This document shows, one piece after another, positions 17,483-26,606 of a DNA stretch of 64,000 nt. The DNA comes from JAAUUJ01 sp964392245. Its GTDB lineage: Bacteria > Cyanobacteriota > Cyanobacteriia > Thermostichales > Thermostichaceae. A program made the translations under genes and the position numbers. Every line of letters begins with the position of its first letter. Position 1 is the first letter of the stretch. A model generated the notes under the pieces. That model searched no databases. It saw nothing but the letters and a program-made list of their open reading frames with translations, and was not told the origin of the DNA. The DNA lies in the NCBI GenBank assembly GCA_964392245.1, contig CAYMOX010000003.1, positions 68,927 to 132,926 of the forward strand. The letters are read 5' to 3'.

Positions 17483-18406
17483 TTAATGAGCAGCAATACC
17501 ACCGAGCACTTTAGGGACGGTTAAAAACAGAATCTTGAGATCCTTCAGGATTGACCAGTGGTGCAGGTAATCCATATCCAATCGAGTCACCGCCCCCAGA
17601 TCCAGAACACTGGATCGCCCCTGCACCTGCCACGGTCCCGTAATGCCTGGAAGGGCATTCAAACGACTGTATCCCTCAGGCGGGAGTCGGACAGCATCAT
17701 ACAAAGCCCAGGGGCGTGGACCCACCAGACTCATGTCTCCCTTCAAGACATTCCAAAGCTGAGGCAATTCATCCAGACTGAACTTGCGTAGCCAGCGCCC
17801 CAATGGAGTGATCCGAGGATCATCTTTGCGCTTGTGCAGTCCCTGCTGTTTGCCCATCACCTGGTGATGCAATTGGTCGGCGTTGGGGATCATGGTTCGG
17901 AATTTAACAATTTCAAACAGTTTTCCCCTCCGCCCCACCCGCCACTGTTTAAAGAAGAAAGGGCCGGGCATCCAAACCCACATCAGAGCCATAATAAACA
18001 ACATGATGGGTCCAAGTAAGATGAGTAGCCCCAGGGCGGCGATCCAATCACAGAGTCTTTTGAACCCCCACCAATACCGCTGTTGCTGATGGGGCATCCG
18101 TACTGAGGGGGGGATGCGAAGAAACAACTGCTTCTGAGTTACTGCACAGGCTTTCGCCCATAGCACCAGATCATCCTCGGATAAACGCATATCAACGCGC
18201 ACGATCTTGACAGTTGAAAACTGAAGGCAACTCATCAACGCCTGTTTACGATTTTCCAAAATCAGTGCCGCCCGCGACAACTCCGAGAGCCGGATCCAGA
18301 GATGACGATTTCGCCATTGCAAAATCCAGGGAAACAAAAAAAGGTGTCCCTGTTCTGCTTCAAAGGGAAGATATGCATTGGGGGAAAGATGGGCAATGCT
18401 CACCAT
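17483..18406 (-). CDS. HepC-like undecaprenyl-phosphate sugar phosphotransferase
   Basis: 307 residues. The C-terminal bacterial sugar transferase domain starts at KRLCDWIAALGLL with a membrane helix near residues 120-148. It then shows FEIVKFRTM, ITPLGRWLRKFSLDELPQLW, NVLKGDMSLVGPRP and LPGITGPWQVQGRS, the standard catalytic set. The roughly 110-residue N-terminal region before the helix is like that of HepC, the heterocyst polysaccharide transferase, rather than the multi-helix WbaP type. It would start repeat-unit assembly by placing a sugar phosphate on the lipid carrier at the inner membrane. It is the first gene of the left arm, next to the 1-kb divergent promoter region. Its presence does not prove heterocysts. 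Confidence 0.85.
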   Translation of the reverse strand: MVSIAHLSPNAYLPFEAEQGHLFLFPWILQWRNRHLWIRLSELSRAALILENRKQALMSCLQFSTVKIVRVDMRLSEDDLVLWAKACAVTQKQLFLRIPPSVRMPHQQQRYWWGFKRLCDWIAALGLLILLGPIMLFIMALMWVWMPGPFFFKQWRVGRRGKLFEIVKFRTMIPNADQLHHQVMGKQQGLHKRKDDPRITPLGRWLRKFSLDELPQLWNVLKGDMSLVGPRPWALYDAVRLPPEGYSRLNALPGITGPWQVQGRSSVLDLGAVTRLDMDYLHHWSILKDLKILFLTVPKVLGGIAAH

Positions 18407-19433
18407 AGGTCTGCACTTGCTTATGAACTAGGAGGAGCTAACGCTTTCAGTTAAGCCACATGACGCTGATCTGTTTGTTAAAGAAATACCGACGATATTC
18501 ACTCAAAAAAGCATTGGAGGGGTCATCTCATCTAGACTAGGCACATCCACATTAAACCTGAGCATTGATTGGGAATGACTGATGTGCAAATCGAAAAAAG
18601 TCAATGACTCAGAGACGAACAGAAAATAGGTATAAAGTCAACTTCATCTCCGCTTCACACACTAGCATGGGACTTATATCAGCGCAATCCTTTTCTAAAA
18701 AAAGAATCCGATGACCAGGATCAGGTTGATGTACAGCTTGTTGCTAATCAAATAAGGGGCAAAGAAAAGACCGATGTCGGGAACAAAACCTTATCTGTAG
18801 TTTTGATTACAGGTCATATGTGCCTAAAAAAACATTCAATAAGGCGCAATCAACCATGAGTATAAGCCACTTTAACTCTTTCAGGGTCTGTACATATGTA
18901 TCCAGTGATTCAGATGTAAATCTCTCTGGTCTTAAGAACTTAATTTAACCATTGCATCTCTCGATATCCTCTACAGGAAAGGGATCTGATGTCAGGGATT
19001 GTAGTCATTGCTGCAGTTGTAATGAATGATCCAGGGACGTATTCTATCGCTCAAGATTGTGGATGCAAGGGCTCGAATCTTGCTTTAGATCCTAAATCTA
19101 ACAGCGCAGAATGGTAATGCTACACATAGAATATGTTTATTCTTTTACCTTAGAAAGATATCTATTGTGTAAATTCCTGCTTTTCTCAAGAGGATCTACC
19201 TATTTTTGAAGGAATGATTGACTTTATTCGATGACTCACCTATATTTCTGCTAGATGTGACAGGGAGCTACATCTGTACTCAAAGCATCACTGCTACCTG
19301 TGGTTCACATAAAATTTATATTCAATTTTCTTCCTGAGAAGAAGGTTTCACCTCGTGTCTTCTAGTCAACGGGGAGGCTTCTTTCTTCTTTCTTGAAGAA
19401 GCGAGTGATTACAGTTTTCTCACTTTCTCGCCT
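18407..19433. promoter_or_regulatory. AT-rich divergent intergenic region between the two arms of the polysaccharide locus
   Basis: About 1,030 bases without a credible gene on either strand, clearly richer in A and T than its neighbours. It must carry the promoters of both the minus-strand ugd/wza arm and the plus-strand glycosyltransferase arm. I see no tRNA, no repeat family and no recognised riboswitch. The only obvious structure is a small hairpin just before the right-hand start. The length and composition suggest complex regulation or a decayed insertion. Confidence 0.6.
19387..19403 (+). other. Short hairpin (CTTCTT/AAGAAG, 5-base loop) upstream of the wecG-like gene
   Basis: A six-base perfect stem with loop TCTTG lies about 30 bases before the start codon of the wecG-like gene, within a run of TTC repeats. 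It may fold in the 5' leader of the right-arm transcript. It has no following T-run, so it is not a normal intrinsic terminator. The stem is short and AT-rich, so function is uncertain. Confidence 0.25.
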
Positions 19434-20318
19434 ATGAAGATTCAACGTAGAGTGGGTTGCCCCCCTGAATACTCTTTGCCCAGTCTCACGCTTGATGTAT
19501 TGGGTCGGCGAATCGATTGTATGGCCGTTCCTGCCATCGTGACCGCTGTTTGTCAGGCAACCCTCTCAAATCAACCTTTGCTGGTGGCTCATTACAATGT
19601 TCACGCCTTCAACTTGTCCATGCAATTGCCCTGGTTTTATGAGTTCCTGCAGTCTGCCGATATTGCCCACTGTGACAGTCTCGGGATCATAAAAATGATT
19701 CAATTCATGGGCTTGCCGCTATCTCGGGGATACCGTGCTTCGTATACGCTGCTCATGCCCCGGTTGCTGGCGGCCTGTCAGTGGTATGGATTGTCATTAT
19801 TTTTACTAGGGGGACACCCGCGCACATTGCAAACGGCCCTCGAAAAACAGCAACTCCGCTATCCTTCCCTTCAGATCGCAGGACACCACGGCTATTTCCC
19901 TCTGGATGACCCCCAGCAAAATGCTGCGGTGGTCGAGGCCATCAACCGCTGCCGCCCGGACATCTTGATCGTGGGGATGGGCATGCCGCGCCAGGAGCTC
20001 TGGCTTAAACTCAATCGCCACCGCCTTCAGGTGAAAGTGATGATGACGGGCGGAGCCATTATCGATCGGCTGGCTGGCCGCGTTCCTGAGTGTCCCGTCT
20101 GGGTATCCAATTTGGGTCTGGAATGGATGTTTCGTTTATGTCGTGAACCCCGTCGTCTGGGGGCGCGCTATTTATTGGGCAACCCGGCCTTACTCCTCAA
20201 CCTGGGTTTGGCCCGTTCCATGGGAGCTACCGTTGCCCTGCATTCACAATCGGCCCCAGAGTTAATGAGTCAACCCTCTCCACTCCTTTCTTTGTCCACA
20301 AGTCAGGGGGAGCGATAG
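19434..20318 (+). CDS. WecG/TagA/CpsF family glycosyltransferase
   Basis: 294 residues, a GT26 enzyme. Recognisable blocks are LVAHYNVHAFNLS, IAHCDSLGIIKMIQFMG, LFLLGGHPRTLQTALEKQQL, IAGHHGYFPLD and ILIVGMGMPRQELWL, ending with the family-typical RLAGRVPECPVWVSNLGLEW. Such enzymes add the second sugar, often N-acetylmannosamine or a uronic acid, to the lipid-linked first sugar on the inner face of the membrane. It is the first gene of the plus-strand arm, and only three bases separate it from the next gene. Together with the HepC-like protein it probably builds the disaccharide primer. Confidence 0.9.
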   Translation: MKIQRRVGCPPEYSLPSLTLDVLGRRIDCMAVPAIVTAVCQATLSNQPLLVAHYNVHAFNLSMQLPWFYEFLQSADIAHCDSLGIIKMIQFMGLPLSRGYRASYTLLMPRLLAACQWYGLSLFLLGGHPRTLQTALEKQQLRYPSLQIAGHHGYFPLDDPQQNAAVVEAINRCRPDILIVGMGMPRQELWLKLNRHRLQVKVMMTGGAIIDRLAGRVPECPVWVSNLGLEWMFRLCREPRRLGARYLLGNPALLLNLGLARSMGATVALHSQSAPELMSQPSPLLSLSTSQGER

Positions 20319-20321
20319 CCC

Positions 20322-21398
20322 ATGAGAATTTTGCATGCTCTCTACCAATGTAAGACCGGAGGAGGATCCCTGCGCGTGGCTCTGGATTTAGCTGAGACCG
20401 CTCGCTCACAGGGATATGCTTCAGCCGTGATCACCCGCGATTCTCCGCTCATGGCCAGTGCGGGAGGGGAATGCTTCTTCTCTGGCGATAAGTGGCAGGA
20501 TGGCTGGAAACTCTGGCAACGGCTGCGGCAACAGTCCTATGACCTGATCCATGTGCATGATCGCTACTGTGCTCTGTTGCTGCGGCTGATCCCTGCTACC
20601 CTTCCCAGTGTGCAGACGAACCATATTATCTATCACACCCACCGGAGGTTGACCCCGTTTGCAGATGTGGTGGTGGCCTGCTCCCGGGAAATGGATCGAC
20701 ATCACGCTGAATTCTTTGGGTTACCGGCTTCACGACGGGTCTATATTCCCAATGGGGTCAAGCCCCAGGCCCCCTCAGTTGCAAAATTACAGGCCCTGCG
20801 TCAGGAGTACCCCTTTTCTAAGCAGTACCTCTGCCTGACCGTGGCACGGCTGAGTGAACAGAAAGGACACACCTATTTGCTGCGGGCGATTGCCAGACTG
20901 CCTGAATCCATTCGAAAGGAGTGGCAGTTTGCCCTGGCCGGATCAGGTGAACTGGAATCCGAACTGCGGGCTGAAGCTCGGCGATTGGGGGTAGAGCAGG
21001 ACCTGCTCTGGTTAGGTCACCGCACTGATGTCACGGAATGGCTGTCTCTGGCGGATGCCTTTGTCATGCCCTCCCTTTACGAAGGCCTGCCCCTGGCTTT
21101 ATTGGAGGCGATGGCAGCGGGTTTGCCCTGTTTGGTCACCGCTGTGGATGGACATCTGGATGTGATCCAGCCTCGAGGTAACGGTCTTTTCTGTCAACCT
21201 GCCGATGTGGAGTCTCTCCTGGAGAGATTGCAGATGCTATTGACCAATGGCTTTTTAAGGCAACGGTTGGGCCAGCGTGCTCAGGAGGATGTGCGGCAAC
21301 ACTGGTCTTTTGAAAAAACCTGGTGCCAATACGAAAGTCTGTATCAACGCCTCTACCGTTCCGCTCGGGTGTCTTCCCATGCCATCTCTCTCCGCTAA
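20322..21398 (+). CDS. Glycosyltransferase family 4
   Basis: 358 residues with two Rossmann halves. The N-terminal half begins MRILHALYQCKTGGGSLRVA and contains LIHVHDRYCALLLR. The C-terminal half has LTVARLSEQKGHTYLLRAI, FALAGSGELES, LWLGHRTDV and the donor-binding block PSLYEGLPLALLEAMAAGLP, which holds the EX7E motif. It is a retaining transferase using a nucleotide sugar and acts on the lipid-linked repeat unit. A good ribosome site (GGGGGAG) precedes the ATG. Its end overlaps the next gene by 20 bases. Sugar and linkage unknown. Confidence 0.9.
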   Translation: MRILHALYQCKTGGGSLRVALDLAETARSQGYASAVITRDSPLMASAGGECFFSGDKWQDGWKLWQRLRQQSYDLIHVHDRYCALLLRLIPATLPSVQTNHIIYHTHRRLTPFADVVVACSREMDRHHAEFFGLPASRRVYIPNGVKPQAPSVAKLQALRQEYPFSKQYLCLTVARLSEQKGHTYLLRAIARLPESIRKEWQFALAGSGELESELRAEARRLGVEQDLLWLGHRTDVTEWLSLADAFVMPSLYEGLPLALLEAMAAGLPCLVTAVDGHLDVIQPRGNGLFCQPADVESLLERLQMLLTNGFLRQRLGQRAQEDVRQHWSFEKTWCQYESLYQRLYRSARVSSHAISLR

Positions 21399-22434
21399 CT
21401 CACAGCAGCCCACCCCCCAGCGACCCAGGTTTAGTGTGGTCGTACCTGCCTACAATGCCGAACCCTATCTGCAGGATTGCATGCAGTCGGTGCTGAACCA
21501 GACCGATCCTGATTTTGAGTTGATCATTGTGGATGACGGGTCCACCGACGGGACGGCGGAGCGAGTCAGATCCTTGAGCTGGGATGCTCGGGTGAAACTG
21601 GTGCAGCGATGCAATGGGGGGTTGGCGGCAGCACGGAATACAGGGATTCAGGCAGCCCAGGGGGAATGGGTGGCTTTTCTCGATGCCGATGATCGCTGGT
21701 GCCCGGAAAAGCTGGCCACCCACCGTCATTATTTGGCAACGCAGCCCGAGATTGCTGTGACCTATGACCGGGCTGTGTTCATGGATCAGGCTGGGCAACG
21801 CACAGGTCTGCGGCTGGCGAAAACTGACCGACCCCTAACTGCTGAACGCCTCCTTTTAAAAAACTATCTCGGCAATGGCAGCACTCCGATTGTGCGTCGA
21901 TCGGTATTGCAAGCGGCAGGGGTGTTCAACGAAAACTTGAAGCGGATGGTGGATCACGAGCTATGGGTGCGTCTGAGCTGGCGGGGATACTCATTCCTAC
22001 GGGTGCCGGGCGTTTTGACGGAGTATCGTCTCCATCCCCAAAGCCTGAGTGCCAACAGTGAACGCATGTTGCAGGGCTTGCAGGTCTTTCTAGAAGAGAT
22101 TTCTCTCTATGCCCCCGATCTGGTGCAGCGTCTCCGACCCTTGATCCTGGCCTGTAATCACCGCTGGATGGCCCGCAGTGCCTTTGCCGCAGGCGACTAT
22201 TCCCGTGCTCGCCACCATGCTCTGCACTCTCTGCAATCCGCTCCCTCAGTGATCTGGCGAGATCCCCGTGCCCCCATTACATTTTTGGCCATTCTTCTGC
22301 AAAGCATTACCCCCTCTTTTTTGTTTACTCGTCTGCAATCCTGGGGTCTGCAGCTGGCTCACCACTGGTTTTCAGTCCAGGCGGATCGGGAACAGCAAGC
22401 CAACCCCCCTTTCCCCTTCTCAACCCTCTTCTAG
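21379..22434 (+). CDS. Glycosyltransferase family 2
   Basis: 351 residues from the ATG at 21379, which overlaps the previous gene by 20 bases; a longer frame further upstream lies inside that gene and is rejected. GT2 fold: FSVVVPAYNAEPYLQDCMQS, IIVDDGSTDGTAE, GGLAAARNTGI, the DxD motif in VAFLDADDRW, and RMVDHELWVRLSW containing the catalytic base region. A hydrophobic helical C-terminal part (about 100 residues) is common in capsule transferases and may contact the membrane. It is an inverting enzyme adding one residue to the repeat unit. Confidence 0.88.
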   Translation: MPSLSANSQQPTPQRPRFSVVVPAYNAEPYLQDCMQSVLNQTDPDFELIIVDDGSTDGTAERVRSLSWDARVKLVQRCNGGLAAARNTGIQAAQGEWVAFLDADDRWCPEKLATHRHYLATQPEIAVTYDRAVFMDQAGQRTGLRLAKTDRPLTAERLLLKNYLGNGSTPIVRRSVLQAAGVFNENLKRMVDHELWVRLSWRGYSFLRVPGVLTEYRLHPQSLSANSERMLQGLQVFLEEISLYAPDLVQRLRPLILACNHRWMARSAFAAGDYSRARHHALHSLQSAPSVIWRDPRAPITFLAILLQSITPSFLFTRLQSWGLQLAHHWFSVQADREQQANPPFPFSTLF

Positions 22435-22477
22435 CCTTTAGTTGCTCCCCCTGTTTTTTCGACTGCAGAGTGATCTC

Positions 22478-24568
22478 ATGAGCCTCGAAGCCTTTAACAT
22501 CCTGCCTCACCGCCGCTCAGTTCCAGAACGGATCGCCAGAGTTCTATGGTCCGAGAAGTGGATCTTTTTGCTGACGCTGTTGACCCTCATGGGGGGAGCG
22601 GTTGTCTACATTCGCCGCATTCCTCCGGTCTATCAGTCCCGAGGGGAAGTGCTGATCGAGTATCCCCGCAGTACCGAAAAACTCCTCTCGGCAGGCAGTG
22701 AAACCTTTGGGATAGGACAACTGGAGACAGTTCGCGGTAATCCTTTAAATAATCAAATTTCCCTGATCACCTCCCGTCCCGTTTTTGAACGCGCTGCAGA
22801 AGAGGCTGGTCTCTCAGGCCTCTCCCAGGGGGGGTTATCGGCCCGAGTGGTATCCGGCTCAGATGTGATCCAGATTGTCTATCGTCATCATTCCCCCGAA
22901 GTGGCCCAACAGCTGGTGGATTCCCTGATCAAGGTTTATCAGCGGGAGAATTTGCTCAACAACCGTGAGAAGGCCAGCGCCGCCCGTCAATTTTTGGAGG
23001 AAGCCTTGCCTCGTGTTCGGCAGGAGTTGGAAACCGCCCAGGATCGTCTGGAACAGTTTCGCCGCCAGCACACGTTTGTTGGATCGCAGGAGGTGATTGA
23101 TGGCCGCAATGACACCGTTATTCAACTGCAGGATCGGATCAACAGTACGGAAGCCAATCTCCGCTTTTCGGAGGCCAAAATAGCCCAATTGCAGAGTCAG
23201 TTGCCCACGGATCTGACCACCTCATTAGGACTGGCAGGCTTAACTCGCGATCCCAGCTATCAGGAATTACAAACCCAGCTCACCCGCACCGAGTCAGAAC
23301 TGGCCAGTTTGCGCTCCCGCTATACCGAAGAAAACCCACAGGTGCGCGCCAGGCTGGAGGAACGGGACCGGATACAGGAGCTGCTCCAGACCCAGGCCCA
23401 ACGCCTGCTGGGGGAGGAAATTGCTGCCAGCAACCTGACACTGGATCCCCTGAAGCGAGGACTGGTGGAGGATTGGTTTGCGGAGGAAGTCGAGCGGGTA
23501 GCCCAAACGGCTCGCCTGCAGCAATTGGATCAGCAGCTTCAACAGGCTCAGCAACAGTTTGCCCAGCTGCCAGAACTGTTGAAACAGGAAAACCGCCTGC
23601 AGATCGAGGTGAATAAGGCCCAGCAAACCTATCTGGCCTTTACAGAACGGTTTTCTGCCAGCCAGTTAATTGAGCAGCAGAGCCTCAGCAATGTCCGCGT
23701 TGTTGAACCACCCGGAGTCAACCGCCATCCGGTGGCCCCTAATCGTCGATTGCTTTACGCCCTCTCCGCCAGTCTCAGTGTGGTGGCTGCCCTCGGAGCT
23801 GTGGGGTTGCGCTGGTTAATGAACAACCGCCTGGAGGATACAGGATCTTTTGTCGATATTCTGCCTCTGCCGATCCTTGCCCTTTTACCCCGAGTCAATC
23901 ATGGGCGTCTGGCCCAACAAAGTCGGTTGGCGGATAGCGATCTGTTGTGCAGTTATCAACTGCTCCAGGCCCACATGCGCATGTTACCCCGCAATGTCCA
24001 GGTGATCGGGGTTTGCAGCTGGACCGGATCGGAGGGCAGTTCCCTGGTGGCGGAAAATCTTGCCCTGCTCGAGGCTCAATTTGGTCAGAAAATTCTGCTG
24101 ATCGACACCCACACCTCTACGGAACGCTTGCCCAAGTGTCGTCGTTTCAATCCTAGAGAATCCATTGATCCCCTGACCGGAAACCCGGTGCGCAGTTTGC
24201 AGGGCTTTGATATTCTCTCCTTCGGTCTCACTGCCACCCTGGCCTTTTACAAAAAGTGGTCGATGCTGCTGGAGCGGGTGCGCAAGCATTACGACCTGAT
24301 CATTATTGACTGTCCTCCAGCCCACTACGGATCCAGTGCCACAATGCTGGCCTCACTGTCGGATGGCATTCTCTGGGTGGCCGCGCCCCAACACCTGGGA
24401 CGGCGAGGAGCCGCAGCTGCAGCCGAGATGCTTCGCACCTGGCAAACCCGACTCCTGGGTCAGGTCTTAATGGGTAGTGGAGATCAGCAACCCCCCACCC
24501 TGCCCCTGGAGGCACGCCTGGAGCAATCCCCAACAGATCTCTCGCCTTTACCCGGAGGTGAGACATGA
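22478..24568 (+). CDS. Wzz/BY-kinase-like chain-length and export protein with degenerate Walker A
   Basis: 696 residues from the ATG at 22478. Order: first membrane helix (about 24-46), a Wzz-type periplasmic part, long coiled coils (about 170-400, Gln- and Glu-rich), and a GNVR-like segment ending VNRHPVAPNRRLL. The second membrane helix is at about 422-445, followed by a cytoplasmic BY-kinase-like ATPase domain. That domain keeps LLIDTHTS (Walker A' position) and LIIIDCPPAHYGSSA (Walker B). Its P-loop, however, reads TGSEGSS instead of PGEGKS, losing the conserved Lys, and no Tyr cluster ends the protein. It probably controls chain length with the Wza-like channel but may not be an active kinase. 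Confidence 0.88.
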   Translation: MSLEAFNILPHRRSVPERIARVLWSEKWIFLLTLLTLMGGAVVYIRRIPPVYQSRGEVLIEYPRSTEKLLSAGSETFGIGQLETVRGNPLNNQISLITSRPVFERAAEEAGLSGLSQGGLSARVVSGSDVIQIVYRHHSPEVAQQLVDSLIKVYQRENLLNNREKASAARQFLEEALPRVRQELETAQDRLEQFRRQHTFVGSQEVIDGRNDTVIQLQDRINSTEANLRFSEAKIAQLQSQLPTDLTTSLGLAGLTRDPSYQELQTQLTRTESELASLRSRYTEENPQVRARLEERDRIQELLQTQAQRLLGEEIAASNLTLDPLKRGLVEDWFAEEVERVAQTARLQQLDQQLQQAQQQFAQLPELLKQENRLQIEVNKAQQTYLAFTERFSASQLIEQQSLSNVRVVEPPGVNRHPVAPNRRLLYALSASLSVVAALGAVGLRWLMNNRLEDTGSFVDILPLPILALLPRVNHGRLAQQSRLADSDLLCSYQLLQAHMRMLPRNVQVIGVCSWTGSEGSSLVAENLALLEAQFGQKILLIDTHTSTERLPKCRRFNPRESIDPLTGNPVRSLQGFDILSFGLTATLAFYKKWSMLLERVRKHYDLIIIDCPPAHYGSSATMLASLSDGILWVAAPQHLGRRGAAAAAEMLRTWQTRLLGQVLMGSGDQQPPTLPLEARLEQSPTDLSPLPGGET

Positions 24569-25968
24569 ATACGAACGTCCTGACGCTCATCCACCAATCT
24601 GCAGTCCCGCCCATCAAACTGGAGATCCTGCCCCACAATCCCCCGGATCTCCTGGGAGAAAGGATCCTGTTCTGGACAGTCGCGCTGGTGCCTCTCTGGT
24701 GGATCCTGGGGATTCAGCTCATGGTTTATCCGGTGGTGGGTTGGTTCCTGCTCTACCGGAGCTGGCAATGCCCCCGAGTGACCCCGCTCCCCCTGGGCTG
24801 GTACATCTGGGGTCTCTATGCCCTGGTGTATTTTTCCTCCACGATCCTCAACCTGTTTTGGGGGGTGGCAGAAATTGGCCGCAGTCTTAATGCCATGGGG
24901 GCCATTCTCGGGATCTGGATGCTGTTTTTAATTGTCTGGTACGCCATGCGTCGGCTGGGGGTGCGGCTGCAGGTGGTGGTGCGCGCGCTGTGCATTGTGG
25001 GGCTATGTCAGCTGGTGGCGGTGATCCTGGGGCAACTGCAGGTGGCCATGACAGGCAATCTGCTGGAAACCCAGAGTCTGCTGGTGCAACTGGTGCCGCG
25101 CATGCCCGCCCGTGTCTTTTTTGAAGCGCAACTGTACGGCTGGGATCGGGTGAGCTGGGGAGAATACACTCCCCGTTTGAAATCGTTTTACTACTGGTCA
25201 CCGCTGGCAGGCACCATGAGTATTTTTATTTGCATGGCTGCCTGGATGGAGCAAAAGCTGTTCTGGCGAGTAGCAGGGTTTTTAGGGGGGGCAGTCACCA
25301 TCTGGTTTGCCGCCGCCCGAGCTGCCCAAATCGGGATCATCGCTGCTGTGCTGGTAACCCTCTGGTTTGCCAGGGGCTGGGGCCGCAAGCTGATCCTTTG
25401 GGTAGCGATCCCGGTGATCCTGGCCTCTCCTGTGTTGGGGGATGTGATTCATCATTATCTCTTTGAATATCGTGGGGATTCAGCGGATGGTCGCTTTGCC
25501 CTCTACCGCGAAGCCTATGAAGCCTTTACTCAGTCTCCCTGGTTAGGGTATGGCACCTACGGTCGTTCCAGTACGCTGGATGTCCCGCTGGGATCCCATT
25601 CCCAGATTTATTCCACCCTCTATCAAACGGGCGTGATCGGCTCCTGTGTACTGGTGGCCGCCTGGATGGCCATCACCTTGATGTTGAGCCAAAAGGTTCT
25701 TAAGCATGAGGCCCTCTCCCCAGCGCTGGGGGCCTGGATCGGCATGACCCTGCAGATGCCCACGGGGGAATTTTCGGGGGCAAGTGTCACTGTTTTCGCG
25801 TTAGCGGCTCTGCTGGGATGCACCTGGAACCAGGCTGAAGTTCTGACGGTTCGGGCCCGAATGTCCTGGATCCCCCGCTCCCATCTGCGGGAACCCCCGA
25901 CTCCCTGGCAGGCCCTGTACTCCTGGTGGACGGGAACCCCCTGGCGTCATTCAATTGAAAATTCATGA
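24565..25968 (+). CDS. Wzy-type polysaccharide polymerase / O-antigen ligase family membrane protein
   Basis: 467 residues with about ten to twelve hydrophobic segments. The large loop between about residues 285 and 345 contains YRGDSADGRFALYREAYEAF and PWLGYGTYGR followed by GSHSQIYSTLYQTG. That loop pattern, with a conserved His in SHS, defines the O-antigen ligase/polymerase family. In a Wzx/Wzy locus such a protein polymerises lipid-linked repeats at the periplasmic face. It overlaps the previous gene by four bases (ATGA) with GGAGGTGAG before the ATG, and overlaps the next gene the same way. Tight coupling suggests it is needed in step with the chain-length protein. Confidence 0.88.
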   Translation: MNTNVLTLIHQSAVPPIKLEILPHNPPDLLGERILFWTVALVPLWWILGIQLMVYPVVGWFLLYRSWQCPRVTPLPLGWYIWGLYALVYFSSTILNLFWGVAEIGRSLNAMGAILGIWMLFLIVWYAMRRLGVRLQVVVRALCIVGLCQLVAVILGQLQVAMTGNLLETQSLLVQLVPRMPARVFFEAQLYGWDRVSWGEYTPRLKSFYYWSPLAGTMSIFICMAAWMEQKLFWRVAGFLGGAVTIWFAAARAAQIGIIAAVLVTLWFARGWGRKLILWVAIPVILASPVLGDVIHHYLFEYRGDSADGRFALYREAYEAFTQSPWLGYGTYGRSSTLDVPLGSHSQIYSTLYQTGVIGSCVLVAAWMAITLMLSQKVLKHEALSPALGAWIGMTLQMPTGEFSGASVTVFALAALLGCTWNQAEVLTVRARMSWIPRSHLREPPTPWQALYSWWTGTPWRHSIENS

Positions 25969-26606
25969 TCTTGAACTCTTCACCCTTTTCTTTTTTTTCG
26001 CTGCGCTTCTGGTTAGAAGAGAGTATCTTCACGGGGTTGCGCTGGTACTATCAACTCCGCTTTCCCCGCCTGCATCTGGATCCGGGGGTACGCATTGGGG
26101 GCAAAATCCGGCTGTCGGGTCAGGTGTCTGTTCGGATTCATCGGGGTACCCGTATCCGTAAACATGTGCACTTCTTTGGGAAAGGAGACATTTCGATCGG
26201 GGCCAACTGTCTACTGAATGGCTGCAGTATTGGGTGCTATGAACAGGTGGCCGTCGGAGATCGATGCTTACTCTCTGATTGCTACATCCTGGACAGTGAT
26301 TTTCATAATGTTGATCCCGAACGGCGACATGACCCACCCCTTCCCCAGAGTCGTCGCCCCATTCGGCTTGAGAAAAATGTTTGGGTGGCCTCGGGAGCAC
26401 GAATTTTAAAGGGTGTGGAAGTGGGCGAGAACTCCGTGGTGGGTTTGAGCTGTGTAGTGCGACGGGATGTGCCCGCCAATGTGGTGGTAATCGGAAATCC
26501 TGAGCGGGTGGTCAAACACCTGCCCCCTCAGCCCCCCTTGCAAGTGTCGGTCAACAAGGAGAATAACCATGAAGCGACGATCCTGTCTGGCTGCGGTCGG
26601 CAGTAG
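25965..26606 (+). CDS. Hexapeptide-repeat O-acetyltransferase
   Basis: 213 residues of left-handed beta-helix. The middle and C-terminal coils show DISIGANCLLNGCSIGCYEQ, VAVGDRCLLSDCYILDSDFH, WVASGARILKGVEVGENSVV and VIGNPERVVK. The conserved His in SDFH is the usual catalytic residue of the NodL/CysE/LacA group, which transfers acetyl from acetyl-CoA to a sugar hydroxyl. No membrane helix is clear, so it is likely cytoplasmic and acts on a precursor or lipid-linked unit. It predicts acetyl groups on the polymer. The start overlaps wzy by ATGA, and the end overlaps the glycosidase gene by 38 bases. Confidence 0.9.
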   Translation: MILNSSPFSFFSLRFWLEESIFTGLRWYYQLRFPRLHLDPGVRIGGKIRLSGQVSVRIHRGTRIRKHVHFFGKGDISIGANCLLNGCSIGCYEQVAVGDRCLLSDCYILDSDFHNVDPERRHDPPLPQSRRPIRLEKNVWVASGARILKGVEVGENSVVGLSCVVRRDVPANVVVIGNPERVVKHLPPQPPLQVSVNKENNHEATILSGCGRQ

